Source: an uncultured Mycoplasma sp. (lineage in GTDB: Bacteria > Bacillota_I > Bacilli_A > RF39 > UBA660). Taken from it: a stretch of DNA of 7,758 bases. This document shows positions 1 to 6,992 of this stretch, one piece after another; within the stretch, counting starts at the first letter, position 1; each line of letters starts with the position of its first letter. The translations under genes were made by a program, and so were the position numbers. Where the stretch lies: NCBI GenBank assembly GCA_905209745.1, contig CAJLUG010000040.1, positions 1 through 7,758 on the forward strand, in the 5' to 3' direction. A model generated the notes under the pieces. It made no database searches and was not told where the DNA came from. It was given only the letters and a program-made list of their open reading frames with translations.

Positions 1-992
1 AAAATGCTATCTTTATAAAGATTGATCCTTATGTAGAATATAAAGAAAGAGATAATAATGGAGAGATTGTAGAAGGTGGAATCGATAACAGCATTACCGT
101 AGAAAACTTAAAAGAATTAGGGTATAAACACTTTGGTTTTAACTTAATGCAAGATACCCTACAACCAAGATGGATGCATGTAATAGAAACAGAAAATAAA
201 TCTTTAGAAGAAGTAGAAAAAGATATGGAGTCAAAGACCAGACAAATCCTAAGAAAAAATGAAAGATCTGGTATTAAGACAAGAGAAATCACGAAAGAAG
301 AAATTCCAATCTTTAAAGATATTATGCAACATACAAGTGATAGAAGAGAATTTATCGATAGACCCTTATCTTATTATGAAAATATGTGGGATGCTCTTCA
401 TGATGCTGGTATATTAAAAATATTAATTGCCGAAATCGACTTTGTAGAGTTTGAAAAAAATACCCAAGAAGAACTTGAAAAAAATAAACAAGACTTAAAG
501 AGTCGTATTTATAAAAAAGAACATAATATTTTAAAGATGAATGAGAAAAAATATGAACAACACAATAAACAAAATGAAAAAGAAATAGACCGACTAGAAA
601 AACAACTAGAAAATATCAAAGGTTATAAAGAACAATATGGAGATAAAAAAATTCTAGGTGGAATACTTTTTCTAATCTATCAAAACGAAGTATTATCTCT
701 ACTAGGTGGTACTCTAGACGATGTCATGAAATTCCAATCTGCCTACACAGTACATTTTGCAGGAATAAAATATGCCGTAGAACATCATTATAAAAGATAT
801 AACTTCTACGGTATTACAGGAGACTTTAGAAAAGAAAATCCACTCTATGGACTATATCTATTTAAGAAAAGTTTTGGAGGTCATGTCGTTGAATTAATTG
901 GTGAATTTGACTATGTCATATCTCCCTTCTGGTTCCATACCTATAATATAGCCTTTAAACTATATCACACTTTAAAAAACCTAAAAAAGTAA
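1..992 (+). CDS. FemAB/FemX-family peptidoglycan bridge aminoacyltransferase, 5' truncated by window edge
   Basis: Proteins of this family use aminoacyl-tRNA to add residues to the side chain of lipid II in the cytoplasm, building the interpeptide bridge. The frame is open from base 3, giving 329 visible residues; the family is usually about 400 long, so roughly the first 80 are outside the window. The ATG at 147 is internal: the codons before it encode family-like sequence (FIKIDPYV, then GFNLMQDT). Family marks are TSDRREFIDRP plus a following YY (about visible residues 111-125), a Lys/Glu-rich segment at about 150-215 matching the antiparallel coiled-coil arm of FemA/FemX, and the C-terminal YGITGDF, LYLFKKSFGG and GEFDYVI blocks. 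It converges on murJ, 4 bases between the stops. The amino acid and acceptor position cannot be told from sequence. Family assignment is strong; the exact member (FemX, FemA or MurM type) is open. Confidence 0.9.
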   Translation, partial: NAIFIKIDPYVEYKERDNNGEIVEGGIDNSITVENLKELGYKHFGFNLMQDTLQPRWMHVIETENKSLEEVEKDMESKTRQILRKNERSGIKTREITKEEIPIFKDIMQHTSDRREFIDRPLSYYENMWDALHDAGILKILIAEIDFVEFEKNTQEELEKNKQDLKSRIYKKEHNILKMNEKKYEQHNKQNEKEIDRLEKQLENIKGYKEQYGDKKILGGILFLIYQNEVLSLLGGTLDDVMKFQSAYTVHFAGIKYAVEHHYKRYNFYGITGDFRKENPLYGLYLFKKSFGGHVVELIGEFDYVISPFWFHTYNIAFKLYHTLKNLKK

Positions 993-1014
993 CGAATCAT
1001 TTCGTTACTTTTTT
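983..1014. terminator. Bidirectional terminator shared by femAB-like gene and murJ
   Basis: A perfect 14-base inverted repeat: AAAAAAGTAACGAA, loop TCAT, TTCGTTACTTTTTT. The core stem GTAACGAA/TTCGTTAC is flanked by six A and six T, so it reads as an intrinsic terminator on both strands. The FemAB stop (990-992) is inside the left arm. On the other strand the hairpin encodes the last Lys-Lys-Val-Thr-Lys of MurJ, and its stop (997-999) sits in the loop. Confidence 0.9.
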
Positions 1015-2640
1015 CTTTAGAAACTGAAAAACTTTTCCTCCAAAAATACGTTGAATAGACTTCATCCAATACATGACCAAGAAATAACATCCCGCTCCAA
1101 TAAAAACATAACAAACCAAATAGAAAAATGCTCCAAGACGAGAAAAATCACTAGGTAAAATCATTCTAAGAACAAATAATACCAAAGCCATAATCATAGA
1201 TCCACACAAGATATCAATAAAGTTTTTAACAGTTGCTTCATAGCGTACTTTAAAATGCACTTTTAAGCGAACAAGACAAATAAGACAAGAAGCAAAATAA
1301 CCTAAGATACTAGCCGTAATAACTCCATAATAAGCAGGTAATCCCATCTGATAAAAAGCAACTAGTAAATTATCATTTAAAAGAAGTTTTAATAAAACAC
1401 CAACAACCAAACTGATAAATAAAGTCTTATAGTCTTTTAACACTTCAATAATAGAAAGTAGTGCAGTAAAAAGTCCCAAAATAAAACCAACAAAAATATA
1501 GTAAGATAATAAACTAGCTCCATAAGTACTACTACCATAAAATAACATCCAAATATAATCAGATAAAAAACTAATACCTAAAGTCATTGGTAAAGTAAAA
1601 AATAGTAAAATACTTAGTGCTTGATTAATTTTATGATGCACATCCCCCTCTTTTTTTAACGTAACACTCTGTGTCAAATTAGGAATTAAACTAACAATAA
1701 TTCCAGAAGAGATGGCAAGAAGAATCATATTAAATTTAGAACCCCAGGTAGATAACATACCCATCACAGTCTCAGCATCATGAACTGTAAAATTAGCATG
1801 TTCCACTAACCCTTCGACAACCGTAACCATATCGATATAATTATATAATGATTTAAATACATCAATTACTACAAATGGTACGGCATAAATAATAAGTTTT
1901 CTAACAATCTGCTTATTTGTAATAATAGGTTCATTAACATCTCGTATTTTTTCTTGAAACTTAGACTGATTCTTTCGTTTTTTAAACACCAAATAAAAAT
2001 ATGCTGCAATCGCTCCAGCAGTTGCCCCAAAAACAGCTACCCCGACAGCAGAACGAATCGATAAATGAAAGACTCGAATCATCATAAAACTACCCAAAAT
2101 AATAATAACAACTCTAACAAACTGCTCTAACACTTGTGAAACAGAAGGTGCACTCATAAAGCGATGTCCTTCAAAATATCCCCGGTAAATACTAACAACA
2201 GGAACCACTAATAACGCTGTCGCAATAATTCGAATCACAAAAGTAACATCTTCTATCGTATTACCACCAGTTAAATCTCCTAAAATAAATCGTGCAATCA
2301 TAGGTGCAAATAAGATCAGTACTAAAAAAGAAATTACTCCAAGTATCATCGCAATTTTTTTACCAAGTACAAAAACCCTTTTTTTGGCACTATAATATCC
2401 CAAAGCTTGATACTCAGAAACCAATCGACTGATTGCTAGAGGAATACCTAAAGAAGATAGTGCCATAAAAAGAACATAAATTGTATACGCATATCCATAT
2501 AAAGCTCCTCCCTGATCACCAATCATGGCATGAAAAGGAATTACATAGACAATACCTAAAATCTTCGTAAGAACAATACCCAATGTCGCAATAAAAGCTC
2601 CTACAACAAATCCAGATTTCTTCATACCTTTCTTCATCAT
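997..2640 (-). CDS. murJ: MurJ/YtgP-type lipid II flippase (MOP superfamily)
   Basis: Predicted to flip lipid II across the cytoplasmic membrane for peptidoglycan synthesis. The 547-residue polytopic protein is about the size of Bacillus subtilis YtgP (MurJ, about 544) and resembles it from memory through the N-terminal SGFVVGAFIATLGI and LTKILGIVYVIPF region, GGALYGYAYTIY, the SLGIPLAISRLVSEY segment with positive charges, and the YFEGHRF and SQVLEQFVRV block. The hydrophobic pattern suits about 14 membrane helices. SpoVB and other polysaccharide exporters belong to the same family, but length and N-terminus favour MurJ. Two ATG codons lie in tandem at the start, preceded by GGTGAAG. cse60 is 52 bases upstream, and a candidate promoter lies in that gap. 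The last codons form half of the shared terminator. No truncation is visible. Confidence 0.87.
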   Translation of the reverse strand: MMKKGMKKSGFVVGAFIATLGIVLTKILGIVYVIPFHAMIGDQGGALYGYAYTIYVLFMALSSLGIPLAISRLVSEYQALGYYSAKKRVFVLGKKIAMILGVISFLVLILFAPMIARFILGDLTGGNTIEDVTFVIRIIATALLVVPVVSIYRGYFEGHRFMSAPSVSQVLEQFVRVVIIILGSFMMIRVFHLSIRSAVGVAVFGATAGAIAAYFYLVFKKRKNQSKFQEKIRDVNEPIITNKQIVRKLIIYAVPFVVIDVFKSLYNYIDMVTVVEGLVEHANFTVHDAETVMGMLSTWGSKFNMILLAISSGIIVSLIPNLTQSVTLKKEGDVHHKINQALSILLFFTLPMTLGISFLSDYIWMLFYGSSTYGASLLSYYIFVGFILGLFTALLSIIEVLKDYKTLFISLVVGVLLKLLLNDNLLVAFYQMGLPAYYGVITASILGYFASCLICLVRLKVHFKVRYEATVKNFIDILCGSMIMALVLFVLRMILPSDFSRLGAFFYLVCYVFIGAGCYFLVMYWMKSIQRIFGGKVFQFLKKKVTK

Positions 2641-2659
2641 TTACTTCACCACTATTAAA

Positions 2660-2688
2660 ATCATACCAAAAGATTAAAAAGAAGTAAA
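2660..2688 (-). promoter_or_regulatory. Candidate extended -10 promoter of murJ
   Basis: On the - strand TTTACT (2683-2688), a 17-base spacer and TATGAT (2660-2665) preceded by TGG, the extended -10 signature. It ends 19 bases before the murJ ATG, leaving a leader just long enough for the GGTGAAG site (2644-2650). It lies in the cse60-murJ gap, where no terminator hairpin is visible, so murJ could be read both from here and by read-through. A pattern match only. Confidence 0.45.
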
Positions 2689-2692
2689 TAAA

Positions 2693-2863
2693 CTAATAAT
2701 AAACGACCATAGCTGAAAAACAAAATACTTGTTCTTCACTAAAAATAGAAACACCAACCTGATACTTAATATCAATAACTTCTCCTTCCAAGTCCTCTAA
2801 AAAATTATTAATATCACTTTCTAAATCTTTCTCATCTTCTGCATCAAATACTTTTACTTTCAT
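2693..2863 (-). CDS. Cse60-family small protein
   Basis: A 56-residue acidic protein with the Cse60 pattern as I recall it from Bacillus: N-terminal KVKVFDAEDEKDLE, then INNFLEDLEGE, VIDIKYQVGVS, and a C-terminal EEQVFCFSAMVVYY. Cse60 is a small sporulation-associated protein of B. subtilis whose biochemical role is not established, so no mechanism is assigned. I start at the ATG at 2863. An in-frame TTG four codons upstream is possible, but the bases it would use (TTGGTGAAG) form the ribosome binding site; the same GGTGAAG precedes murJ at similar spacing. The gene follows the fic terminator and has its own candidate promoter. murJ begins 52 bases after its stop on the same strand, so the two are probably co-transcribed. 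Confidence 0.78.
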   Translation of the reverse strand: MKVKVFDAEDEKDLESDINNFLEDLEGEVIDIKYQVGVSIFSEEQVFCFSAMVVYY

Positions 2864-2879
2864 ATTCTTCACCAAAACT

Positions 2880-2912
2880 AGTATATAAAAGAAAAAATAA
2901 ATATTTTGTCAA
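2880..2912 (-). promoter_or_regulatory. Candidate promoter of cse60 (-murJ)
   Basis: A consensus TTGACA -35 lies at 2907-2912 on the - strand. The -10 is less certain: the TATA-rich run TTTATATACT at 2880-2889 offers hexamers at spacings of 17 (TTTATA), 19 (TATATA) or 21 (TATACT). The -35 starts within the U-tract of the fic terminator. It looks like a housekeeping sigma promoter rather than a recognisable sporulation-sigma site. Confidence 0.5.
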
Positions 2913-2934
2913 AAAAAAAGAAGAAAATCTTCTT
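2911..2934 (-). terminator. Intrinsic terminator of the fic gene
   Basis: Read on the - strand: AAGAAGA, loop TTT, TCTTCTT, then seven T. The 7-bp stem is AT-rich and weak, but the U-tract is good. The stem begins inside the fic stop codon (2933-2935), and the end of the U-tract overlaps the TTGACA of the next promoter. Confidence 0.7.
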
Positions 2935-4099
2935 AAAAAGTAAAGACATGATTAATCTTCTTTAACAAAGCTTTTTTAGAATCTTTCTTCTCTTCATCTA
3001 CCTTATACCCATCTAAAGTTGCCAGTGTACTATTATCAGGGTTAACTTCATTTTTCTTTAATGATACTCCCGTCTTATTAATAGATACCCAGTTAGCCAT
3101 CTGTTGTGAGGAACTATTAGCTAACAACTGCGTAAAAGCATCAATATTAAAATCACTAATATATTTTTTATATTCAGAAGACATATAATTAGTAATAATA
3201 ACAGGAGCAAAATGTTCTTTTAATAAATTATGATTCATAATAATTCTACCAGTTCTACCATTACCATCCGTAAATGGATGAATTCTTTCAAAACGAATAT
3301 GAAAAATTGCTTCACGTCTAAAAATCTTATAAACTCTATCCATTCTCTCTTCTTGACTAAGTCCTACTTCACTAGGATCTAATAATTCTTCTCCAAAATT
3401 ATTTTTATAATCAGCAAATAACTTTTGCATTTCTACAGGAACTTCTGCCTTATCCGTAGGTTTAAAAGAAGCCGTAAAAATATCATTATTAGTCTTTTTA
3501 AAACCTTCTACTTTATCAGGATCACTCTTATTGACAATACTATTAATTTGAATAACATCAGGAATCGTTATCTCATCTAAAGAAATTGCATAGTCAAAGG
3601 CATCCAAATGATCTTTTTGCATATTATAAGCACGATGATATGCCATATTTCTTCTAGGTAAAGTCTCAAATAATTCTCCTACTTTTTGGAAGGTAAGAGA
3701 CTTATCTAACTTACCAAGAGAATTAAACTGGATATAGTATAAAATATAATCATCAAAATACTTAAAATGTTGATTATAAAGTTTATTAATTTGTTTTTGA
3801 CTACCATCCAAAGTCTCTGTAAAAACACCAAATTTAGACCCTTTAAAGACAATAATTTGTTTTAATATATCTTTTATTTGCTTCTGTTCATTAGAAGAAA
3901 GCAATTGATAATATTGATAAGCCTCCACACTCTTACCAGATTCAATAATCGTATCTAACTCATCTAATTCTAAAAACGCTTTTTCAATCGTCAAACTAGA
4001 ATGGGAAAATGCTTCTTTAAATCTACTAAGTAAATACTCATACACTAAATAATCAAAATGCTTTCCACCAATCATCACTTGTTTATCCTTAGAAAACAT
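2933..4099 (-). CDS. Fic-domain protein (probable AMP/NMP-transferase)
   Basis: Fic enzymes usually transfer AMP from ATP to a hydroxyl group of a target protein. The 388-residue protein has an intact catalytic motif HPFTDGNGRTGR at 274-285 (catalytic His274, Asp278, Asn280, Arg282, Arg285). Before it lies a region at about 198-225 that fits the target-docking flap. Near the N-terminus, HSSLTIEKA (33-41) matches the position and pattern of the autoinhibitory helix of class II Fic proteins (S/T-x-x-x-E-G/N): Ser35 and Glu39 are kept but the G/N is Lys40. Residues 60-165 are a helical, aromatic-rich stretch I do not recognise, and the last 50 residues are polar and Lys-rich. No signal peptide is seen, so it is probably cytoplasmic. 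The start ATG follows AGGGGGG at 7 bases. It is a single-gene unit with its own promoter and terminator; no antitoxin-like ORF adjoins it. The target is unknown. Confidence 0.88.
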   Translation of the reverse strand: MFSKDKQVMIGGKHFDYLVYEYLLSRFKEAFSHSSLTIEKAFLELDELDTIIESGKSVEAYQYYQLLSSNEQKQIKDILKQIIVFKGSKFGVFTETLDGSQKQINKLYNQHFKYFDDYILYYIQFNSLGKLDKSLTFQKVGELFETLPRRNMAYHRAYNMQKDHLDAFDYAISLDEITIPDVIQINSIVNKSDPDKVEGFKKTNNDIFTASFKPTDKAEVPVEMQKLFADYKNNFGEELLDPSEVGLSQEERMDRVYKIFRREAIFHIRFERIHPFTDGNGRTGRIIMNHNLLKEHFAPVIITNYMSSEYKKYISDFNIDAFTQLLANSSSQQMANWVSINKTGVSLKKNEVNPDNSTLATLDGYKVDEEKKDSKKALLKKINHVFTF

Positions 4100-4100
4100 A

Positions 4101-4128
4101 AATAGTCCCCCCTAAATTCGCGACTATT
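4101..4128 (-). promoter_or_regulatory. Operator-like dyad over the fic promoter and ribosome binding site
   Basis: Perfect 7-base inverted repeat: AATAGTC (4101-4107) and GACTATT (4122-4128), 14 bases between. The arm centres are 21 bp apart, about two helical turns, so both face the same side of the DNA. One arm overlaps the end of the -10 hexamer; the other lies between the G-run Shine-Dalgarno and the ATG. With transcription expected to start near 4119, the upstream arm would not be in the mRNA, which favours a DNA operator over an RNA hairpin. No regulator is identified. Confidence 0.45.
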
Positions 4129-4154
4129 ATACCATAAAACCAAGAAAAAGTCAA
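4126..4154 (-). promoter_or_regulatory. Strong sigma-A-type promoter of fic
   Basis: On the - strand TTGACT (4149-4154), a 17-base spacer, and a perfect TATAAT (4126-4131) with TGG before it (extended -10). It is the best promoter match in the window. It lies 26 bases upstream of the fic ATG, just after the leuS terminator, so fic is transcribed independently of leuS. Confidence 0.82.
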
Positions 4155-4166
4155 AAACACCCTCAC

Positions 4167-4194
4167 AAAAAAAAGAAGTAACAACGTTACTTCT
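4167..4194 (-). terminator. Intrinsic terminator of the leuS operon
   Basis: Read on the - strand: AGAAGTAAC, loop GTT, GTTACTTCT (a perfect 9-bp stem), then seven T. It begins 5 bases after the leuS stop codon. Confidence 0.9.
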
Positions 4195-4199
4195 CCAAT

Positions 4200-6602
4200 T
4201 TATCTGACAACGACATTAACAATTCTACCTTTAATAACGATAACTTTCACAACTTCTTTTCCTTCAATATGACGTTTAACATTCTCTTCACTTAATGCCT
4301 TATCTTTAATAACATCTTCAGAGTCATCTACAGAAATTGTGATGGTTGCTCGAACCTTACCATTAACTTGAACTGCAATCTCTTTTGTACTTTCCACTAA
4401 TTTAGACGCATCATATGTTGGCCAGCTAGCATAACAAAGAGCATCATATCCTAACTTCTCATTTAACTCTTCTGTCATATGAGGAGCAACTGGATTTAAT
4501 AAAACAAGTAATAGACGGTAATCTTCTTTCGTAATAGAATCTAAATCATCATAAGCATTTGTTAATATCATCAAAGCCGAAATATAAGTATTATAACTCA
4601 TTCTCGCTAAGTCATCTTCTACTGTTTTAATCGCTTTATTTTGAGGAACAACCAACTCTTCCGTATAGCCTTCCTTATCATTTACTTTATCAAATAGACG
4701 TTCTACTTTATCTAAGAAACGCTTACATCCACGAAGAGAATCTGTATTCCATGGAGCATCTTGTTGATAGTCTCCCATAAACATTTCATAAGTACGTAAA
4801 GTATCAGCGCCATACTCTTTCACAATATCATCAGGATTGATAACATTTCCTTTAGATTTACTCATCTTCTGATTATCAGATCCTAAAACCATACCATGAC
4901 TAACACGTATATCAATCATCTCTTTATTAGGAACAAGTCCAATATTATATAAGAATTGTACCCAGAATCTTGCATAAAGTAAATGACGTGCAGTATGTTC
5001 CATACCACCATTATACCAATTAACTTTTTGCCAATACTTCATAGCGTCCATAGAAGCAAATTCCTGCGTATTCTTACTATCCATAAATCTTAAGAAATAC
5101 CAACTAGATCCTGCCCAGTTAGGCATAGTATCTGTCTCTCTTTTCGCAGGTCCACCACAACAAGGACAAGTAGTATTTACCCAATCTGTAATTTTAGCCA
5201 AAGGACTTTCTCCAGTATCTGTAGGTTCATATTCCGCAACGTCAGGAAGTAATAATGGTAAATCTTCTTCCTTCATAGGTTGCCATCCACACTTCTCACA
5301 GTAAATCATTGGAATAGGTTCACCCCAGAAACGTTGTCTAGAAAAAATCCAATCTTGTAAGCGGTAATTTACTTTTTCACGCCCAATTCCCTTTTCTTTT
5401 AAATACTCAAGCATTCTTTTGATAGAATCTTTCTTATTCGTATAACCATCCAAGAAACCAGAATTAATCATCTTTCCGTCTCCCGTATAGGCTTCCTTAC
5501 TTAAATCCCCACCTTCGATAACTTGAACAATAGGAATATGAAATTTCTTGGCAAACTCATAATCTCTCTCATCATGAGCAGGAACAGCCATAATCGCTCC
5601 CGTACCATATCCCATCATAACATAATCAGAAATAAATACTTCTACTTTCTTCTCTGTAATAGGATTAATAACAGTAATACCTTCTAGTTTTACACCAGTC
5701 TTATCTTTATTTACTTCTGTTCTTTCAAAAGCACTCTTACTTTTCGCAAACTTTTGATACTTCTCTACTTCATCCATATTTGTAATAAGAGAAGAAAGTT
5801 TCTCTAAAATAGGATGTTCAGGTGCAAGTACCATAAAAGTAACACCAAACAAAGTATCACATCGAGTCGTATACACCGTTAATTTATCACCAGTCTCTTG
5901 TACTGTAAAATCAACTTCTGCCCCAGTAGATTTACCAATCCAATTAATTTGTCCTAACTTAACACGATCCGCAAAATGTGTATCATCAAGACCCTTAAGT
6001 AAATCTTCAGCATAATCACTCATACGAAGCATCCATTGTTCTTTTTCTTTTTGTACAACTTTACTACCACAACGTTCACATACTCCACCAGCAGCATCCT
6101 CATTAGATAAAACACTCTTACAAGTAGGACACCAATTGACATCCTTCTTAGCTTTATAAGCCATACCATGTTTATAAAATTGTAAAAACTGCCATTGTGT
6201 CCACTTATAATAATCAGGATCCGTAGTAGAAAACTCACGATCCCAGTCAAAAGAAAATCCCAAAGACTGCATCTGTCCTTTAAACGTCTTAATATTTTCT
6301 TTCACTGCATCCTTAGGATGAATATGATTCTTGATTGCATATTGCTCTGCAGGTGCTCCAAAAGCATCCCATCCCATCGGATATAAGACATTATACCCTT
6401 GCATTCTCTTAACTCTAGCAAGTACATCTTGAGCCGTATAACTACGAACATGTCCTACATGAAGTCCTGCACCAGATGGATAAGGAAACTCTACTAATAT
6501 ATAATAAGGAGTCTTGCTCTTATCTCCTGTTACAGCTTTAAAAACATGATGTTCTTGCCAATAATCTTGCCATTTTTTCTCTATTTGATTAATGTTTTCC
6601 AT
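4200..6602 (-). CDS. leuS: Leucyl-tRNA synthetase (class I)
   Basis: Charges tRNA-Leu with leucine in the cytoplasm. At 800 residues it has normal full bacterial length. Visible elements in order: the HVGH nucleotide-binding motif (48-51) in the YPSGAGLHVGH context; a zinc knuckle CPTC (158-161) and CERC (175-178); the CP1 editing domain with TTRCDTLFG (245-253), GYGTGAIMAVPAHDERD ending at 347, its Thr and Asp editing residues kept; two more Cys pairs, CEKC (435-438) and CPCC (479-482); the Bacillus-like TMPNWAGSSWYFLR; the KMSKS loop (579-583); and the helical anticodon-binding and C-terminal domains. The start ATG is preceded by AAAGGA at 10 bases, inside the end of the upstream gene, which it overlaps by 14 bases; this suggests translational coupling. 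Expression should follow uncharged tRNA-Leu through the upstream T-box. A hairpin terminator follows the stop. Confidence 0.98.
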   Translation of the reverse strand: MENINQIEKKWQDYWQEHHVFKAVTGDKSKTPYYILVEFPYPSGAGLHVGHVRSYTAQDVLARVKRMQGYNVLYPMGWDAFGAPAEQYAIKNHIHPKDAVKENIKTFKGQMQSLGFSFDWDREFSTTDPDYYKWTQWQFLQFYKHGMAYKAKKDVNWCPTCKSVLSNEDAAGGVCERCGSKVVQKEKEQWMLRMSDYAEDLLKGLDDTHFADRVKLGQINWIGKSTGAEVDFTVQETGDKLTVYTTRCDTLFGVTFMVLAPEHPILEKLSSLITNMDEVEKYQKFAKSKSAFERTEVNKDKTGVKLEGITVINPITEKKVEVFISDYVMMGYGTGAIMAVPAHDERDYEFAKKFHIPIVQVIEGGDLSKEAYTGDGKMINSGFLDGYTNKKDSIKRMLEYLKEKGIGREKVNYRLQDWIFSRQRFWGEPIPMIYCEKCGWQPMKEEDLPLLLPDVAEYEPTDTGESPLAKITDWVNTTCPCCGGPAKRETDTMPNWAGSSWYFLRFMDSKNTQEFASMDAMKYWQKVNWYNGGMEHTARHLLYARFWVQFLYNIGLVPNKEMIDIRVSHGMVLGSDNQKMSKSKGNVINPDDIVKEYGADTLRTYEMFMGDYQQDAPWNTDSLRGCKRFLDKVERLFDKVNDKEGYTEELVVPQNKAIKTVEDDLARMSYNTYISALMILTNAYDDLDSITKEDYRLLLVLLNPVAPHMTEELNEKLGYDALCYASWPTYDASKLVESTKEIAVQVNGKVRATITISVDDSEDVIKDKALSEENVKRHIEGKEVVKVIVIKGRIVNVVVR

Positions 6603-6951
6603 CTTTAATCATTCCTTTCTTTCTATAAAATGCTCCTACAAAGTGATAACTAATAAGTATCACTGGAAAAACTAAAATTAATACAGCGACAATCTGCCAC
6701 AAATAAGAATTAATATATACAACAATAGATACCAGTAATGCAATATCAAAAGAGGATACAATCGCAACAATTTGTAACAATTGATTATAATTAACCTTTT
6801 TCATATCCAAATGATATCTAGTAACTAAATATCGTACTTCCATTGGTTCCTTCTTACTCTTCTTCTTTTTAGCTCTATTTACAATAAACACTTCATAAAC
6901 AAACAAAACCACAAAAAAGCATAAAAGAAACAAAACAAACTCTTCTAACAT
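6589..6951 (-). CDS. Small three-helix membrane protein of unknown function, first gene of the leuS operon
   Basis: I do not recognise a characterised family. The 120 residues show a hydrophobic helix at about 5-24, a highly basic stretch (RAKKKKSKKE, 26-35), a polar segment VRYLVTRYHLDMKKVNYNQ (39-57), two more helices at about 59-81 and 84-106, and a basic tail (YRKKG). By the positive-inside rule the N-terminus is outside and both the basic linker and the tail are cytoplasmic. The start is well supported: AGGAGG lies 5 bases before the ATG. It sits directly behind the T-box terminator and overlaps leuS by 14 bases, so both genes respond to leucyl-tRNA charging. A role linked to leucine (transport, sensing) is only one possibility; simple hitch-hiking upstream of leuS is another. 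Confidence 0.85.
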   Translation of the reverse strand: MLEEFVLFLLCFFVVLFVYEVFIVNRAKKKKSKKEPMEVRYLVTRYHLDMKKVNYNQLLQIVAIVSSFDIALLVSIVVYINSYLWQIVAVLILVFPVILISYHFVGAFYRKKGMIKDGKH

Positions 6952-6962
6952 TTTCTCCTCCT

Positions 6963-6992
6963 AAAAAAAACGCCCTTATAAACATAAGGACG
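6963..6992 (-). terminator. Regulated terminator of the T-box leader
   Basis: Read on the - strand: CGTCCTTAT, loop GTTT, ATAAGGGCG (9 bp with one G-U pair), then eight T. The U-tract abuts the AGGAGG ribosome binding site of the first structural gene. Its 5' arm is also needed for the antiterminator with the T-box core, as usual for this riboswitch class. Confidence 0.93.

Noticed and set aside
29..292. An 87-codon - strand open frame opposite the FemAB-like gene.
   Set aside because: It is antisense to conserved FemAB codons, Ser/Leu-rich as expected for a shadow, and has no supporting signals.
997..2640. Possible use of UGA as Trp (mycoplasma code), given the very AT-rich DNA.
   Set aside because: Trp is TGG in the conserved proteins and murJ ends at TGA at the family's usual length, inside a terminator; reading through TGA would give no sensible extension.
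2864..2875. TTG as start of the Cse60-like protein, adding four residues.
   Set aside because: Those bases contain the GGTGAAG that serves as ribosome binding site for the ATG at 2863; murJ has the same arrangement.
6020..6386. Open frames of 76 codons (- strand) and 63 codons (+ strand) inside leuS.
   Set aside because: They lie wholly in other frames of a clearly intact leuS and have no ribosome binding site or recognisable protein.
4200..6602. The editing-site motif of LeuS reads TTRCDT where Escherichia coli has TTRPDT.
   Set aside because: As I recall, Cys at this place is common in clostridial-type LeuRS, and the neighbouring Thr and Asp editing residues are kept; no loss of editing is implied.
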